From assembly GCA_050330975.1 (NCBI GenBank), contig JBHJHK010000232.1, forward strand, positions 1 to 21,856: 21,856 nucleotides of DNA, in the 5' to 3' direction. The first letter of the stretch is position 1. Each line of letters starts with the position of its first letter. Shown here one piece after another: positions 7,026 through 16,191 of the stretch. The notes beneath the pieces were generated by a model. The model saw only the letters and a program-made list of their open reading frames with translations. It searched no databases and was not told the origin of the DNA. This DNA is from JBHJHK01 sp050330975. Its GTDB lineage: Bacteria; Pseudomonadota; Gammaproteobacteria; Competibacterales; Competibacteraceae. The translations under genes were made by a program, and so were the position numbers.

Positions 7026-7053
7026 AAAAAACACACCCTGGCCTCTAAGGGTG
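7025..7053 (-). terminator. Intrinsic terminator for priA (minus strand)
   Basis: Read on the minus strand, a six-base stem CACCCT...AGGGTG (7053-7048 with 7039-7034) and an eight-base loop are followed by TG and then seven T (7031-7025). It lies 37 bases beyond the priA stop and touches the cyclase stop codon on the other strand. A second GC stem, CCCCAG...CTGGGG, lies between it and priA. On the plus strand the hairpin is not followed by T, so it should not serve the cyclase. Confidence 0.65.
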
Positions 7054-7089
7054 GGCCCATGGTATGGCCCCAGATGTCGCTCCCTGGGG

Positions 7090-9348
<2,259 letters not shown>

Positions 9349-9354
9349 AGCCAA

Positions 9355-9383
9355 ACAATACTATATAAATATACATATATCAA
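9355..9383 (-). promoter_or_regulatory. Candidate sigma70 promoter for priA, predicting a leaderless transcript
   Basis: On the minus strand, TTGATA (9383-9378) and TATTGT (9360-9355) are separated by exactly 17 bases of nearly pure A/T, including overlapping TATA-like sequences. This stands out in a GC-rich window. A start site 6-7 bases after the -10 box falls on or next to the ATG at 9348. A shifted -10 such as TATAGT, seven bases upstream, is possible and would give a leader of about ten bases. Confidence 0.45.
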
Positions 9384-9515
9384 ATCCCGTCTGGCGAGCG
9401 ATGGCGCGGCTGCTACACTGAACCAGGCCTTGGCCGCCGCTTGAGGGGTTTCCCGGTTGCGGTCGACGCCGTCTCGTCTACAAAGGCCAATAACGACACA
9501 GCTGAGGATATGGCT

Positions 9516-10895
9516 ATGAAGCGCTGGATACTGACAGCGGCTTTGTCAATGCTGGGCTTGCCCGGGATAACCCAGGCCAACGGCACACTGATGGTGGTGG
9601 GAGGGGGCGACCTGCCCGAGGTGATCTACGACGAGTTCATCGCCCTGGCGACCCAAGCGGCCGGTGGCCCCCCAGTGGTTTGCATCTTTGGCACCAACAG
9701 CTTTGATCCCGAAGACTCTCGCACCTTTTACAAGCCCTTCTTCGAGGAGCGAGGGGCTGCGGTGGAGGAGGTGTTGGTGACGGTACAAAACTCGGCGTGG
9801 AACACCGAGCCCCTGTTCGTCGGGGAGGACGGGCGGTTTTTGTTCGACGACCCCGAAGACGAGGTGCGCCTCACGGAAGACCGCCTGGTGGAAGACCCCG
9901 CCGTGGTGACCCAGGTCATGAGTTGCGATGCCTTTTGGTTTGGCGGCGGCAACCAAAATCGCTCCAGCGTGGCGCTGTTGAACCAAGACGGCAGCGACAC
10001 CCCAGTGGCAGCTGCCCTCCGCGCCGTGGTGACCCAGGGCGGGGTCTTCGGCGGCACCAGCGCCGGGGCCGCCATCCAGAGCGATCCCATGATCGTCGCC
10101 GGCGCCAGCTACGACAGCCTCATCACCCCCCAAGGACCCCTAGCTGTGGGGACGGGACCAGGCCTTGGACTAGTGCCCGAGGGATTGCTCATCGATCAGC
10201 ACGTGTTTGTCTTTGGCCGCTTGGGGCGGCTTTTCGTCGCCATGGAGGACTTGGGGCTGTCCTTGGGGGCCGGCGCCGACAACTCCACCGCCATCGTGTT
10301 CGACTTGAGCGCCAACAATTGGCGTGTGGTGGGGACGGGGCACGTGGTCATCCTGGAGCGGGACGTGGCCGTCGCGGCCCGCCAGGCCAATCTCCACCTC
10401 CTGGGGCACGGCGACGTCTACGACCTCAACGACGGCCAGGTGACCGTCAACGGGGCGTTGGCGGACATCACCGGCGACCCCTTTTTCCCCAGCGCCCCGG
10501 TGTACCAATTGGGGGCCTTTAACCCCACGGTGATCCCGAGCGTTGTCACCGAACTGGTGGACACCATCGACCAGACCCAGGGGGCGGCCATCGATTTCAT
10601 CGGCGAACCCAGCGAGAGCTACCAGGCCCAAGCCGTGCAGCTGAACTTCACCCAGACCGACGCCACCCAGGCGTTTTTGTGTTTTAGCAGCTGCCGCGCC
10701 GACAACGTCAACCGCAGCGGCTCCACCGCCCGCTATTCGGTGGCGGACATGGCCTTGAGCTTCTCCGGCGGTCAGGTGGTCTTTAGCGCCACCCCGTCGA
10801 CCCCCATGCCACCGCTGCCCCCCGACGAGCCCCAGGGGCCGGTGCGCCCCGGTCTCGGGAACGGTCCCGCGGACTTGCGCCCCGCCGGCGGTTGA
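9516..10895 (+). CDS. Secreted cyanophycinase-like peptidase (family S51) with extra C-terminal region
   Basis: Family S51 enzymes include cyanophycinase, which releases beta-Asp-Arg dipeptides from cyanophycin. ATG at 9516 lies eight bases after GAGG; an ATG two codons upstream (9510) is too close to it. A signal peptide (MKRWILTAALSMLGLPGITQA) implies export, as in extracellular CphE-type enzymes. The core follows: GTLMVVGGGDLPE, AFWFGGGNQNRS, the nucleophile elbow GGTSAGAA with Ser182, and LLIDQHVFVFGRLGRL with His229, followed by GAGADNSTAIVFD. The 459-residue length exceeds the roughly 270-400 usual for the family. After about residue 330 comes a beta-rich region with a Cys pair (LCFSSC) and a Pro-rich end (PMPPLPPDEPQGP), which I do not recognise. 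The neighbours are 5-oxoprolinase genes, suggesting amino-acid or peptide salvage. Whether it cleaves cyanophycin itself is unproven. Confidence 0.87.
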   Translation: MKRWILTAALSMLGLPGITQANGTLMVVGGGDLPEVIYDEFIALATQAAGGPPVVCIFGTNSFDPEDSRTFYKPFFEERGAAVEEVLVTVQNSAWNTEPLFVGEDGRFLFDDPEDEVRLTEDRLVEDPAVVTQVMSCDAFWFGGGNQNRSSVALLNQDGSDTPVAAALRAVVTQGGVFGGTSAGAAIQSDPMIVAGASYDSLITPQGPLAVGTGPGLGLVPEGLLIDQHVFVFGRLGRLFVAMEDLGLSLGAGADNSTAIVFDLSANNWRVVGTGHVVILERDVAVAARQANLHLLGHGDVYDLNDGQVTVNGALADITGDPFFPSAPVYQLGAFNPTVIPSVVTELVDTIDQTQGAAIDFIGEPSESYQAQAVQLNFTQTDATQAFLCFSSCRADNVNRSGSTARYSVADMALSFSGGQVVFSATPSTPMPPLPPDEPQGPVRPGLGNGPADLRPAGG

Positions 10896-10905
10896 CGGCG
10901 AGCCC

Positions 10906-11682
10906 TCAGGACAGGGGAAGATCGGGCAGGGGCACGATCTCTATCCCGGCGTTGAGCAAGGCCTCCCGGGCCGCGCGAGCCACCGCCACGGCGGTGGGCT
11001 CGTCGCCGTGGACGCACAGTGTGTCGATGGGGGTGGGGATCACCTTGCCGCTTCTGGCCACCACCGCTTGGTCCCGCACCATGGCCACTGCCCGTTGGGC
11101 GGCCAGGTCGGGGTCTTTGATGACGGCGTCGGGGTGGCGGCGGGAGGAGAGGTTGCCGTCGTCTTCGTAGTGGCGGTCGACAAAAGCCTCCCGAGCCACG
11201 GGGAGGTCCAGCTCCCGGGCCGCCTGCTCCATCTTGGAATTGGCCAAGGCCACGTGGATCAACCGCCGATCCACGGTTTTGATGGCCCGGCCGATGGCCA
11301 AGGCCAAGTCCAGGTCGTCGGCGGCTAGGTTGTTGAGGGCGCCATGGGCCTTGACGTGGGTCACGGGCAAGCCGGCGTAACAGGCCATGGCCTGGAGGGC
11401 GCCGATCTGGTAGGCCACCAGGTACTCGACCTCCACGGGCTTCATGGTCATGGGCCGCCGGCCAAAGCCCCACAAGTCGTTGAAGCCCGGGTGGGCGCCG
11501 ACACTCACGTGCTGTTGTTTGGCGGCCATCACCACCCGCTGCATCACCAGGGGATCGCCGGCGTGGAAGCCGCAGGCGACGTTGGCCGATTTCACCAAGG
11601 ACAACATGGCGGTGTCGTCGCCGATATCGTAGGCGCCAAAGCCCTCGCCCAGGTCGGCGTTGAGGTTGACTCGCAAGGTCAT
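10906..11682 (-). CDS. pxpA: 5-oxoprolinase subunit A (LamB/YcsF family)
   Basis: PxpA acts with PxpB and PxpC in ATP-dependent opening of 5-oxoproline (pyroglutamate) to glutamate. The 258 residues match the family length of about 250. Diagnostic segments are VNLNADLGEGFGAYDIGDD at the start, ANVACGFHAGDP, VGAHPGFNDLWGFGRR, HVKAHGALNNLAA, FVDRHYEDDGNL and DTLCVHGDEPTAV near the end. The ATG at 11682 is fixed by a strong AAGGAG seven bases upstream; the frame is open further upstream, but that part reads as promoter DNA. Unusually, pxpA is divergent from pxpBC across 142 bases instead of being in one operon. Its 3' end converges with the cyanophycinase-like gene with only ten bases between stops. 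Confidence 0.95.
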   Translation of the reverse strand: MTLRVNLNADLGEGFGAYDIGDDTAMLSLVKSANVACGFHAGDPLVMQRVVMAAKQQHVSVGAHPGFNDLWGFGRRPMTMKPVEVEYLVAYQIGALQAMACYAGLPVTHVKAHGALNNLAADDLDLALAIGRAIKTVDRRLIHVALANSKMEQAARELDLPVAREAFVDRHYEDDGNLSSRRHPDAVIKDPDLAAQRAVAMVRDQAVVARSGKVIPTPIDTLCVHGDEPTAVAVARAAREALLNAGIEIVPLPDLPLS

Positions 11683-11824
11683 GGAACATCTCCTTATGGC
11701 TGGGCCCAGGCGCGGGCCTGGACGTCGACTACACTTTGGGAAAGCCAAATGATCAGTCAAGCTAGGCCCAGTGTAGACAATTCCCCATCGACCTCCCTGA
11801 CCCCTTCCCCTTGACCCCATACGG
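11683..11824. promoter_or_regulatory. Divergent promoter region between pxpA and pxpBC
   Basis: All control of the two divergent pxp units should be in these 142 bases. On the minus strand a TTGACT (11760-11755) could be a -35 box for pxpA, but the matching -10 region (around 11737-11732) is poor. AAGGAG for pxpA is clear. On the plus strand I see no good promoter boxes or Shine-Dalgarno for pxpB. A TGATCA at 11750-11755 is a short palindrome. A shared regulator site is plausible but not identified. Confidence 0.4.
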
Positions 11825-12565
11825 ATGGAGACCTTGGCGGCGAAATACCTCTTTTGTGGCGACACCGCCCTCACGGTGGAATTTGGCACCTGCATCGACG
11901 CTGCCCTCAACGCTCGGGTGCTGGCCCTCCAAGACCAGGTGGCGGCAGCGGCCATCCCCGGGGTGGTGGAGACGGTGCCCACCTTCCGTTCCCTCACCAT
12001 CTACTACGACCCCGTCCAACTGCGGGGCGCCCAACTCCGGGAGACGGTGGACTCCCTCCTAGAGGAGGACGCCGCGCCCCCAGTCGTCTCCCACTGGCGC
12101 TGTACCCTGCCGGTGTGCTACCGAGGCGATTGGGGGCCGGACCTGATGGAGGTGGCCGCTGCCACCCGCCTCGACCCCGAGGAGGTGATCCAGCGCCATC
12201 AGCAACCCATCTATCGGGTGTATATGATCGGCTTTGTGCCGGGATTTCCCTACCTGGGGGACCTGGACCCCGCTCTGGTATTGCCCCGCCGCAGCGAACC
12301 CCGGGTGCGCATCCCCGCGGGGTCGGTGGCCATCGCCAGCACCCTCACCGCCGTCTATCCCCTGGAGAGTCCCGGCGGTTGGCACTTGATCGGCCACTGT
12401 CCCGTGACCCTGTTCGACTTGGCCTTTGAACCCCCGGCGTTGCTGGGTCCCGGCGACGAGGTGGTCTTTCGCCCCGTGACCCTGGAGGAGCACCGCGACA
12501 TCGTTCAGCAGGTGGCGGCGGGTCGCTACACCGTGCCCCGGGAACGGCTGGCCGGGGAGGGCTGA
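11825..12565 (+). CDS. pxpB: 5-oxoprolinase subunit B (KipI / allophanate hydrolase subunit 1 family)
   Basis: This 246-residue protein has the PxpB/KipI pattern: an N-terminal alpha/beta part with FCGDTALTVEFG and VVETVPTFRSLTIYYDP, then a cyclophilin-like C-terminal domain. Diagnostic is MIGFVPGFPYLGDLDPAL, then PRRSEPRVRIPAGSVAIAS and ESPGGWHLIGHCPVTLFD. PxpB binds PxpC to form the oxoprolinase complex; in Bacillus the homologue KipI also inhibits the sporulation kinase KinA. The start ATG at 11825 has no obvious ribosome binding site, and the first residues (METLAAKYLFCGD) align well with the family start. The gene is separated from pxpC by four bases, so the two should be co-translated. 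Confidence 0.95.
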   Translation: METLAAKYLFCGDTALTVEFGTCIDAALNARVLALQDQVAAAAIPGVVETVPTFRSLTIYYDPVQLRGAQLRETVDSLLEEDAAPPVVSHWRCTLPVCYRGDWGPDLMEVAAATRLDPEEVIQRHQQPIYRVYMIGFVPGFPYLGDLDPALVLPRRSEPRVRIPAGSVAIASTLTAVYPLESPGGWHLIGHCPVTLFDLAFEPPALLGPGDEVVFRPVTLEEHRDIVQQVAAGRYTVPRERLAGEG

Positions 12566-12569
12566 GGCC

Positions 12570-13622
12570 ATGGTCACCACGGCGATGACGCCCCACCTGC
12601 GAGTCCTCGAGCCGGGCCTCTACACCACCGTCCAGGATTTGGGCAGGGCGGGTTTCCAGGCCCTGGGGGTACCGGTGGCCGGGGCGCTGGATTTCGTCGG
12701 CCTGCGGTTGGCCAACGCCACGGTGGGCAACCCCCGGGATGCGGCGTGTCTGGAGGTCCTCTACCAGGGACCCACCTTGGAGGTGATCGCCGAGGCCGTG
12801 ACCGTGGCCTTGGCCTGGGGCGAGGCCCAAATCGAAGCCCCCTCCGGGGGAGCGCGGCGGTTACCCCCCTGGCAGAGTGCCACCTTGGTCAAAGGCGAGC
12901 GGCTGCGCATCGGTCCCCTCAAGGGCTCCAGCTGTGGTTACTTGGCCGTGGCTGGAGGCTTCGACTTACCGCGGGTCATGGGCAGCTGGGCCACCTACGG
13001 TCGAGGAGGCATTGGGGGCTACCGGGGACGGGCCCTGGCAGCGGGAGACGCCCTGCCGTTGGCCGAGGCCGCCCCGCGGCAAGACCACTGGCGCTTGCCC
13101 AACCCGCCGAATCCCGGCCTCGGTGAGCCCATCCACGTGGTATTGGGGCCCCAGGCCGACTACTTCACCCCCGAGGCCCTGGCGACCCTGACGCAGACGG
13201 CGTTCGCCATCTCGCCCCAGGCCGATCGCATGGGCCTGCGCTTGACGGGGGCCACCTTGGCCCACCGGGACAGCTACAACATCGCTTCCGATGCCATCGC
13301 CCCCGGGGCCATCCAAGTGCCGGGCAACGGCCAACCCATCGTGTTGTTGGCCGACCGTCACACCGCTGGGGGGTATCCCAAAATCGCCACGGTGATCTCG
13401 GCGGATTTGCCTCTCCTGGGGCGCCGCCGTCCCGGGGACACCGTGGGCTTTGCCCGCCTGGAGGTGGAAGAGGCCGAGGACCGCCGGCGGCGGCTGGAAA
13501 CCCAGCTCGACACCTGGTGCCAGCAACTGGAGCCGGTGGCGGGGGACGGCGGTATCGACGTCGCCGCCCTCCACCGGAACAATCTCATCAGCGGGGTGGT
13601 AGACGGCCGCGGTGCCGAGTGA
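12570..13622 (+). CDS. pxpC: 5-oxoprolinase subunit C (KipA / biotin-dependent carboxyltransferase-like family)
   Basis: The 350-residue protein has the family hallmarks: LEPGLYTTVQDLGRAGFQAL near the N-terminus, GALDFVGLRLANATVGN, LEVLYQGPTLEV, CGYLAVAGGFDLPRVMGS, then HVVLGPQADYF, ISPQADRMGLRL, AIQVPGNGQPIVLLADRHT and GGYPKIATVISADLPLLG. Together with PxpB it forms the catalytic partner of PxpA. GGGAGGGCTGAGG before the ATG provides a ribosome binding site that overlaps the pxpB stop. A second in-frame ATG lies five codons downstream. The last 40 residues are charged and then variable. The gene converges with the His-rich protein gene. Confidence 0.95.
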   Translation: MVTTAMTPHLRVLEPGLYTTVQDLGRAGFQALGVPVAGALDFVGLRLANATVGNPRDAACLEVLYQGPTLEVIAEAVTVALAWGEAQIEAPSGGARRLPPWQSATLVKGERLRIGPLKGSSCGYLAVAGGFDLPRVMGSWATYGRGGIGGYRGRALAAGDALPLAEAAPRQDHWRLPNPPNPGLGEPIHVVLGPQADYFTPEALATLTQTAFAISPQADRMGLRLTGATLAHRDSYNIASDAIAPGAIQVPGNGQPIVLLADRHTAGGYPKIATVISADLPLLGRRRPGDTVGFARLEVEEAEDRRRRLETQLDTWCQQLEPVAGDGGIDVAALHRNNLISGVVDGRGAE

Positions 13623-13675
13623 CGCCGCGGCTGGGGGTGGGGCAAACCGGGGAAAAGGGTTGACTCGCCGCCCCG

Positions 13676-14089
13676 TCAGTCCAGGGCTTCGTTGAGGATG
13701 GCGCCCACCCCGAGACCAAACAGAAACACCGCCCCGTCGTTGTCGTAGCCTTTATAGCCTTTGTAGCTGTGGTGTCCTCGGTAGCCGTAGTATCCCCGGC
13801 GGCTGTAGTGGCCGTCGGCGTAGTAGTGGCGGTGGCGATGGTGGTAATCGTGGTGGCGACGGCGAGCGCCGTGGCGGTAGCCGTGGCGGTAGCCGTGGCG
13901 GTAGCCGCGGTGGTAGCCGTGACCGCGGTGGTGGCCACGGTGATAACCGCGGTGGTAGCCGTGACCGCGGTGGCCAACGGCGTGGAAGTCGGCGGCGTGG
14001 TAGCCCTCGGCGTGGGCCGGCGTCGCCACTGGGGCGCCAGTCCACAGGGCTAGGGCCAAAACGGTGAATAGGGATGTTGCTTTGATCAC
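13676..14089 (-). CDS. Small secreted His/Gly/Arg/Tyr-rich repeat protein
   Basis: The 137-residue protein starts with GTG at 14089, preceded by GAGAGG eight bases upstream. A clear signal peptide (MIKATSLFTVLALALWTGAP... PAHA, cleavage near residue 27) targets it to the periplasm or outside. Residues about 38-105 are almost only His, Gly, Arg and Tyr, in repeats such as HRGYHRGHHRGHGYHRGYRH and YRHGYRHG, then RRRHHDYHHRHRHYYADGHY. A short C-terminal part (YDNDGAVFLFGLGVGAILNE) is hydrophobic and glycine-spaced. Roughly a quarter of the residues are His, so binding of Ni, Zn, Cu or Co is a reasonable guess, although repeats of this kind also occur in structural or wall-associated proteins. 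The HupE/UreJ-family genes 2-4 kb away belong to a group linked with metal uptake, but no direct connection is shown. Family not recognised. Confidence 0.8.
   Translation of the reverse strand: MIKATSLFTVLALALWTGAPVATPAHAEGYHAADFHAVGHRGHGYHRGYHRGHHRGHGYHRGYRHGYRHGYRHGARRRHHDYHHRHRHYYADGHYSRRGYYGYRGHHSYKGYKGYDNDGAVFLFGLGVGAILNEALD
13871..13973. repeat. Nested tandem repeats within the His-rich gene (12-nt and 42-nt periods)
   Basis: Three perfect tandem copies of GTGGCGGTAGCC (plus strand) occupy 13871-13906 and encode Tyr-Arg-His-Gly units. A 26-base segment at 13906-13931 recurs unchanged at 13948-13973, giving a 42-base (14-codon) period. Such arrays can change length by slippage without breaking the frame, since both periods are multiples of three. 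Confidence 0.85.
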
Positions 14090-14154
14090 GGTGAAAACCT
14101 CTCATGGCTCAACGGCACCATTGTGTCCCGCGAGAGTTAAATAAAAGGTGAACA

Positions 14155-14499
14155 TCAATTTGAGGTCTGTCCCCCGGGGAGGGATCTCGGGACGTCCTGC
14201 AAGGCGTCGCCGGCTCGGCCGTGGGGGGGCACAAAGTCGTCGCTGGCGGGGGAAAGTAAGGCCTTTTCCCGGGAGGGGTCGCGGTAGGGTGGCGGATCGG
14301 CGAACAGCGGTGCGACGCTGGCCGTCGGGCGCAGGGGGATAAAAACGGGGGCGGCGCGGCGGCGAGCCCGGGCCAGATTGGCATCGACGTTGAACTGCGC
14401 CGCGGCGATTTGGCCGGTATCTTGGCAAAACCACACTACAACCGCGGCTGTGACCGCCCAACGCCGAGGGTTGCGGGAGCTGTAGCTCATCGGCAGCAT
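14155..14499 (-). CDS. Hypothetical secreted protein (about 114 residues)
   Basis: ATG at 14499 is two bases after AAGGA; a second ATG at 14490 is better spaced from it (eleven bases). The N-terminus resembles a signal peptide: Arg-rich (SSRNPRRW), then hydrophobic AVTAAVVVWF, then QIAAAQ. The rest is Arg/Pro/Ala-rich with no recognised domain, for example VFIPLRPTASVAPLF and ASDDFVPPHGRAGDALQDVP. Codon third positions are mostly G or C, as in real genes of this window, which supports coding. It lies 66 bases upstream of the His-rich gene on the same strand and could share its transcript. Nothing in the sequence shows a function. Confidence 0.45.
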   Translation of the reverse strand: MLPMSYSSRNPRRWAVTAAVVVWFCQDTGQIAAAQFNVDANLARARRRAAPVFIPLRPTASVAPLFADPPPYRDPSREKALLSPASDDFVPPHGRAGDALQDVPRSLPGGQTSN

Positions 14500-14818
14500 G
14501 GTCCTTTGTCGGTCGGTGGTTTGAGTCCCAGGGCCTTGCGCTGTCGCCGGGTGTCCCCCTGGAAAGTTAGTCCCCCATCAGCCCCTTGTCATATGGGTGG
14601 GAATACTACGGTCACCGGGCAGACCCCCTGGTCGCCGTCGCGGCGTCCCAGGGTCCTTTGGCCCCCCCGGGGGAATCACAACGCCATCGACAGCCGACGA
14701 GCTACGGCCGAGGGGTCCATGTGGGGTCGGTTACCCCTGGGGAAGGGGGTTTTATGGCTCCAGCCCCCGGTTTTTCGAGTATTCTGCCCCAGGGCCATCG
14801 CTACGAGGGTGATCACCT
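14500..14818. other. 319-base intergenic stretch with no gene recognised
   Basis: This lies between a minus-strand hypothetical gene and the DUF4214/RTX gene and so should hold divergent promoters. I do not see good sigma70 boxes. One GC hairpin, GGGGG (14745-14749) with CCCCC (14764-14768), is followed by TTTTT at 14771-14775. It resembles an intrinsic terminator or attenuator 45 bases before the RTX gene, but its 14-base loop is large. Short open frames here have no protein-like features. GAGG lies ten bases before the downstream ATG. Confidence 0.5.
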
Positions 14819-16159
14819 ATGACTACGCCGACGGTTGACTACCTGGCGTTTGCCTTTGAGCAGTACTTTCAAACCCCACCGCCCACGGATGCCGTGACGG
14901 GCCTGAGTGAGCAAATTAACGCGGGCATCACCACCATCCCCCAAATCCTCCTGGGTTGGTTCCAAGACCCCCAGTACCAGGCTTTTGCCGCCCCTGTGGC
15001 GCGCCTCTACGAAGGGGTATTGGACCGCCGCTCCGACGGTCCGGGGCAATTGTTCTGGACCGATGATTTCCGCGGTCGGGGTCTGCCGGCCCTCGAGGAG
15101 CTGGCCACGGCGTTTCTCCTCTCTGTCGAGGCCCAGGCCTTGTTCGGCGGCGTGTTGTTGGGGCCGGGGGCCATGGACGATGCCACCTTCGTCGCCCGCC
15201 TCTACGAAAACGTCCTCGACCGACCGCCAGATGCCGAGGGCTTGGGGTTTTGGATCGAAGAACTCCAGACGGTGTTCGACGGCAACCGGGCCCTGTTGGT
15301 CATCGCCTTCACCGAATCCGCCGAAAACATCGCCCGCGGCGATGATGTCATCCAGGGTACGCTGTTCTATGTCCCCTTGTTGAACGACGCCCTGTCCCAG
15401 GAGGACGCGGCCTACATCCCGAGCCAGGCCCAGGTGGACGCCTACGCCCAGAGGGCTCTGGCCGGCGACCTAGCGGCCCTGGCTGGGGAGACCTTGGCCA
15501 CCTACAACGCCGCCGGCCCAGCGATCCCAGCGCCGGTCTTCAGCGCAGTCCCCGGGGGATTCCAAGGCACCGAGGTCGACGACGTTCCCTTTGAATTGCC
15601 CCAGCCCGGGACGGTCATGGCCCTGGGGGGCGATGACATCGTCATCGGCAGCCCAGGCGCCGATCTGCTGGACGGGGGTGGCGGCAGTGACTTCCTCGAC
15701 GGAGGGCTGGGGAATGACACCCTGGTGGGTGGAACAGGGACCGACCTATTGGTGGGTGGCTTGGGTGCCGACGTGTTTCGCTTTGCCCCCGGTGACGCCC
15801 GCTTCGACCCCGCCGCCAGCTTGTTCGTCGCCGACGTCATCGTCGATTTGGACGCCGACGGCGACCGCATCGACTTGGGGCCCCTAGGGTTGAGCGCCGA
15901 GGCCACCCAGCTGTTCATCGACGAGCCCACCGTAGTCACCAACGCCCAGGTGGCCGACCTGGAGGCGGTCTTGGCCATCGCCCTGCCCGCCACCGCCGAC
16001 GGCGGCCCGGTGGTGGCCCTCATGGACGTCCAGGGGGGGACTGCCCAGGGGCTCTATCTCGTGGCGACGGCCGACGCCGCCCTCGGCGAACTCGACGCTG
16101 TGATCGCCATCACCGGTTCGGTGGGGACCTTAGACGCCGCCGATTTTATCTTGCTCTGA
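14819..16159 (+). CDS. DUF4214 and RTX calcium-binding repeat protein, likely type I secretion substrate
   Basis: The 446-residue protein has no signal peptide. Two DUF4214-type units are visible, starting at V60 (VARLYEGVLDRRSDGPGQLF) and V125 (VARLYENVLDRPPDAEGLGF). Both follow the pattern 'LY..vL.R.pD..Gl.fW ... S.E'. Residues about 270-322 are RTX nonapeptides: GGDDIVIGSPGADLLDGG, then GGSDFLDGGLGNDTLVGG and GTGTDLLVGGLGADVFRF. These form a Ca2+-binding beta roll. The C-terminus is beta-rich and ends LDAADFILL; such a hydrophobic end after an acidic stretch is common in uncleaved type I secretion signals. The role is probably cell-surface or extracellular, perhaps adhesion or S-layer-like. 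No ABC exporter, membrane-fusion or TolC gene is in the window. ATG at 14819 has GAGG ten bases upstream. The protein is acidic, with plain codon use. Confidence 0.9.
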   Translation: MTTPTVDYLAFAFEQYFQTPPPTDAVTGLSEQINAGITTIPQILLGWFQDPQYQAFAAPVARLYEGVLDRRSDGPGQLFWTDDFRGRGLPALEELATAFLLSVEAQALFGGVLLGPGAMDDATFVARLYENVLDRPPDAEGLGFWIEELQTVFDGNRALLVIAFTESAENIARGDDVIQGTLFYVPLLNDALSQEDAAYIPSQAQVDAYAQRALAGDLAALAGETLATYNAAGPAIPAPVFSAVPGGFQGTEVDDVPFELPQPGTVMALGGDDIVIGSPGADLLDGGGGSDFLDGGLGNDTLVGGTGTDLLVGGLGADVFRFAPGDARFDPAASLFVADVIVDLDADGDRIDLGPLGLSAEATQLFIDEPTVVTNAQVADLEAVLAIALPATADGGPVVALMDVQGGTAQGLYLVATADAALGELDAVIAITGSVGTLDAADFILL

Positions 16160-16191
16160 GTGTCGTGGATCACCGAGGAGGCCCCTTGGCC

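Noticed and set aside
11683..12000. N-terminal extension of pxpA to about 364 residues
   Set aside because: The family starts at MTLRVNLNADLGEG, and a strong AAGGAG lies just before the ATG at 11682. The upstream frame runs antisense to pxpB.
13871..13973. CRISPR-like or satellite array
   Set aside because: The units are only 12 and 42 bases, have no unique spacers, and encode in-frame amino-acid repeats of a secreted protein.
13769..14053. Plus-strand Val/Ala-rich open frame opposite the His-rich gene
   Set aside because: It is the antisense of the repeat region (Tyr-Arg-His codons read as Val/Ala). The minus strand has the signal peptide and ribosome binding site.
14470..14540. tRNA-like pieces: TGTAGCTCATCGGCAG resembling box A and GGTTTGAGTCCC resembling box B
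   Set aside because: The D-loop is too short, no anticodon stem pairs between the two boxes, the T-loop has T for the invariant C, and no acceptor stem can be formed. Probably chance.
14581..14818. A riboswitch (cobalamin or c-di-GMP type) in the RTX leader
   Set aside because: I could not find the conserved core boxes of these classes or a consistent set of stems. Only a single GC hairpin with a T5 run is visible.
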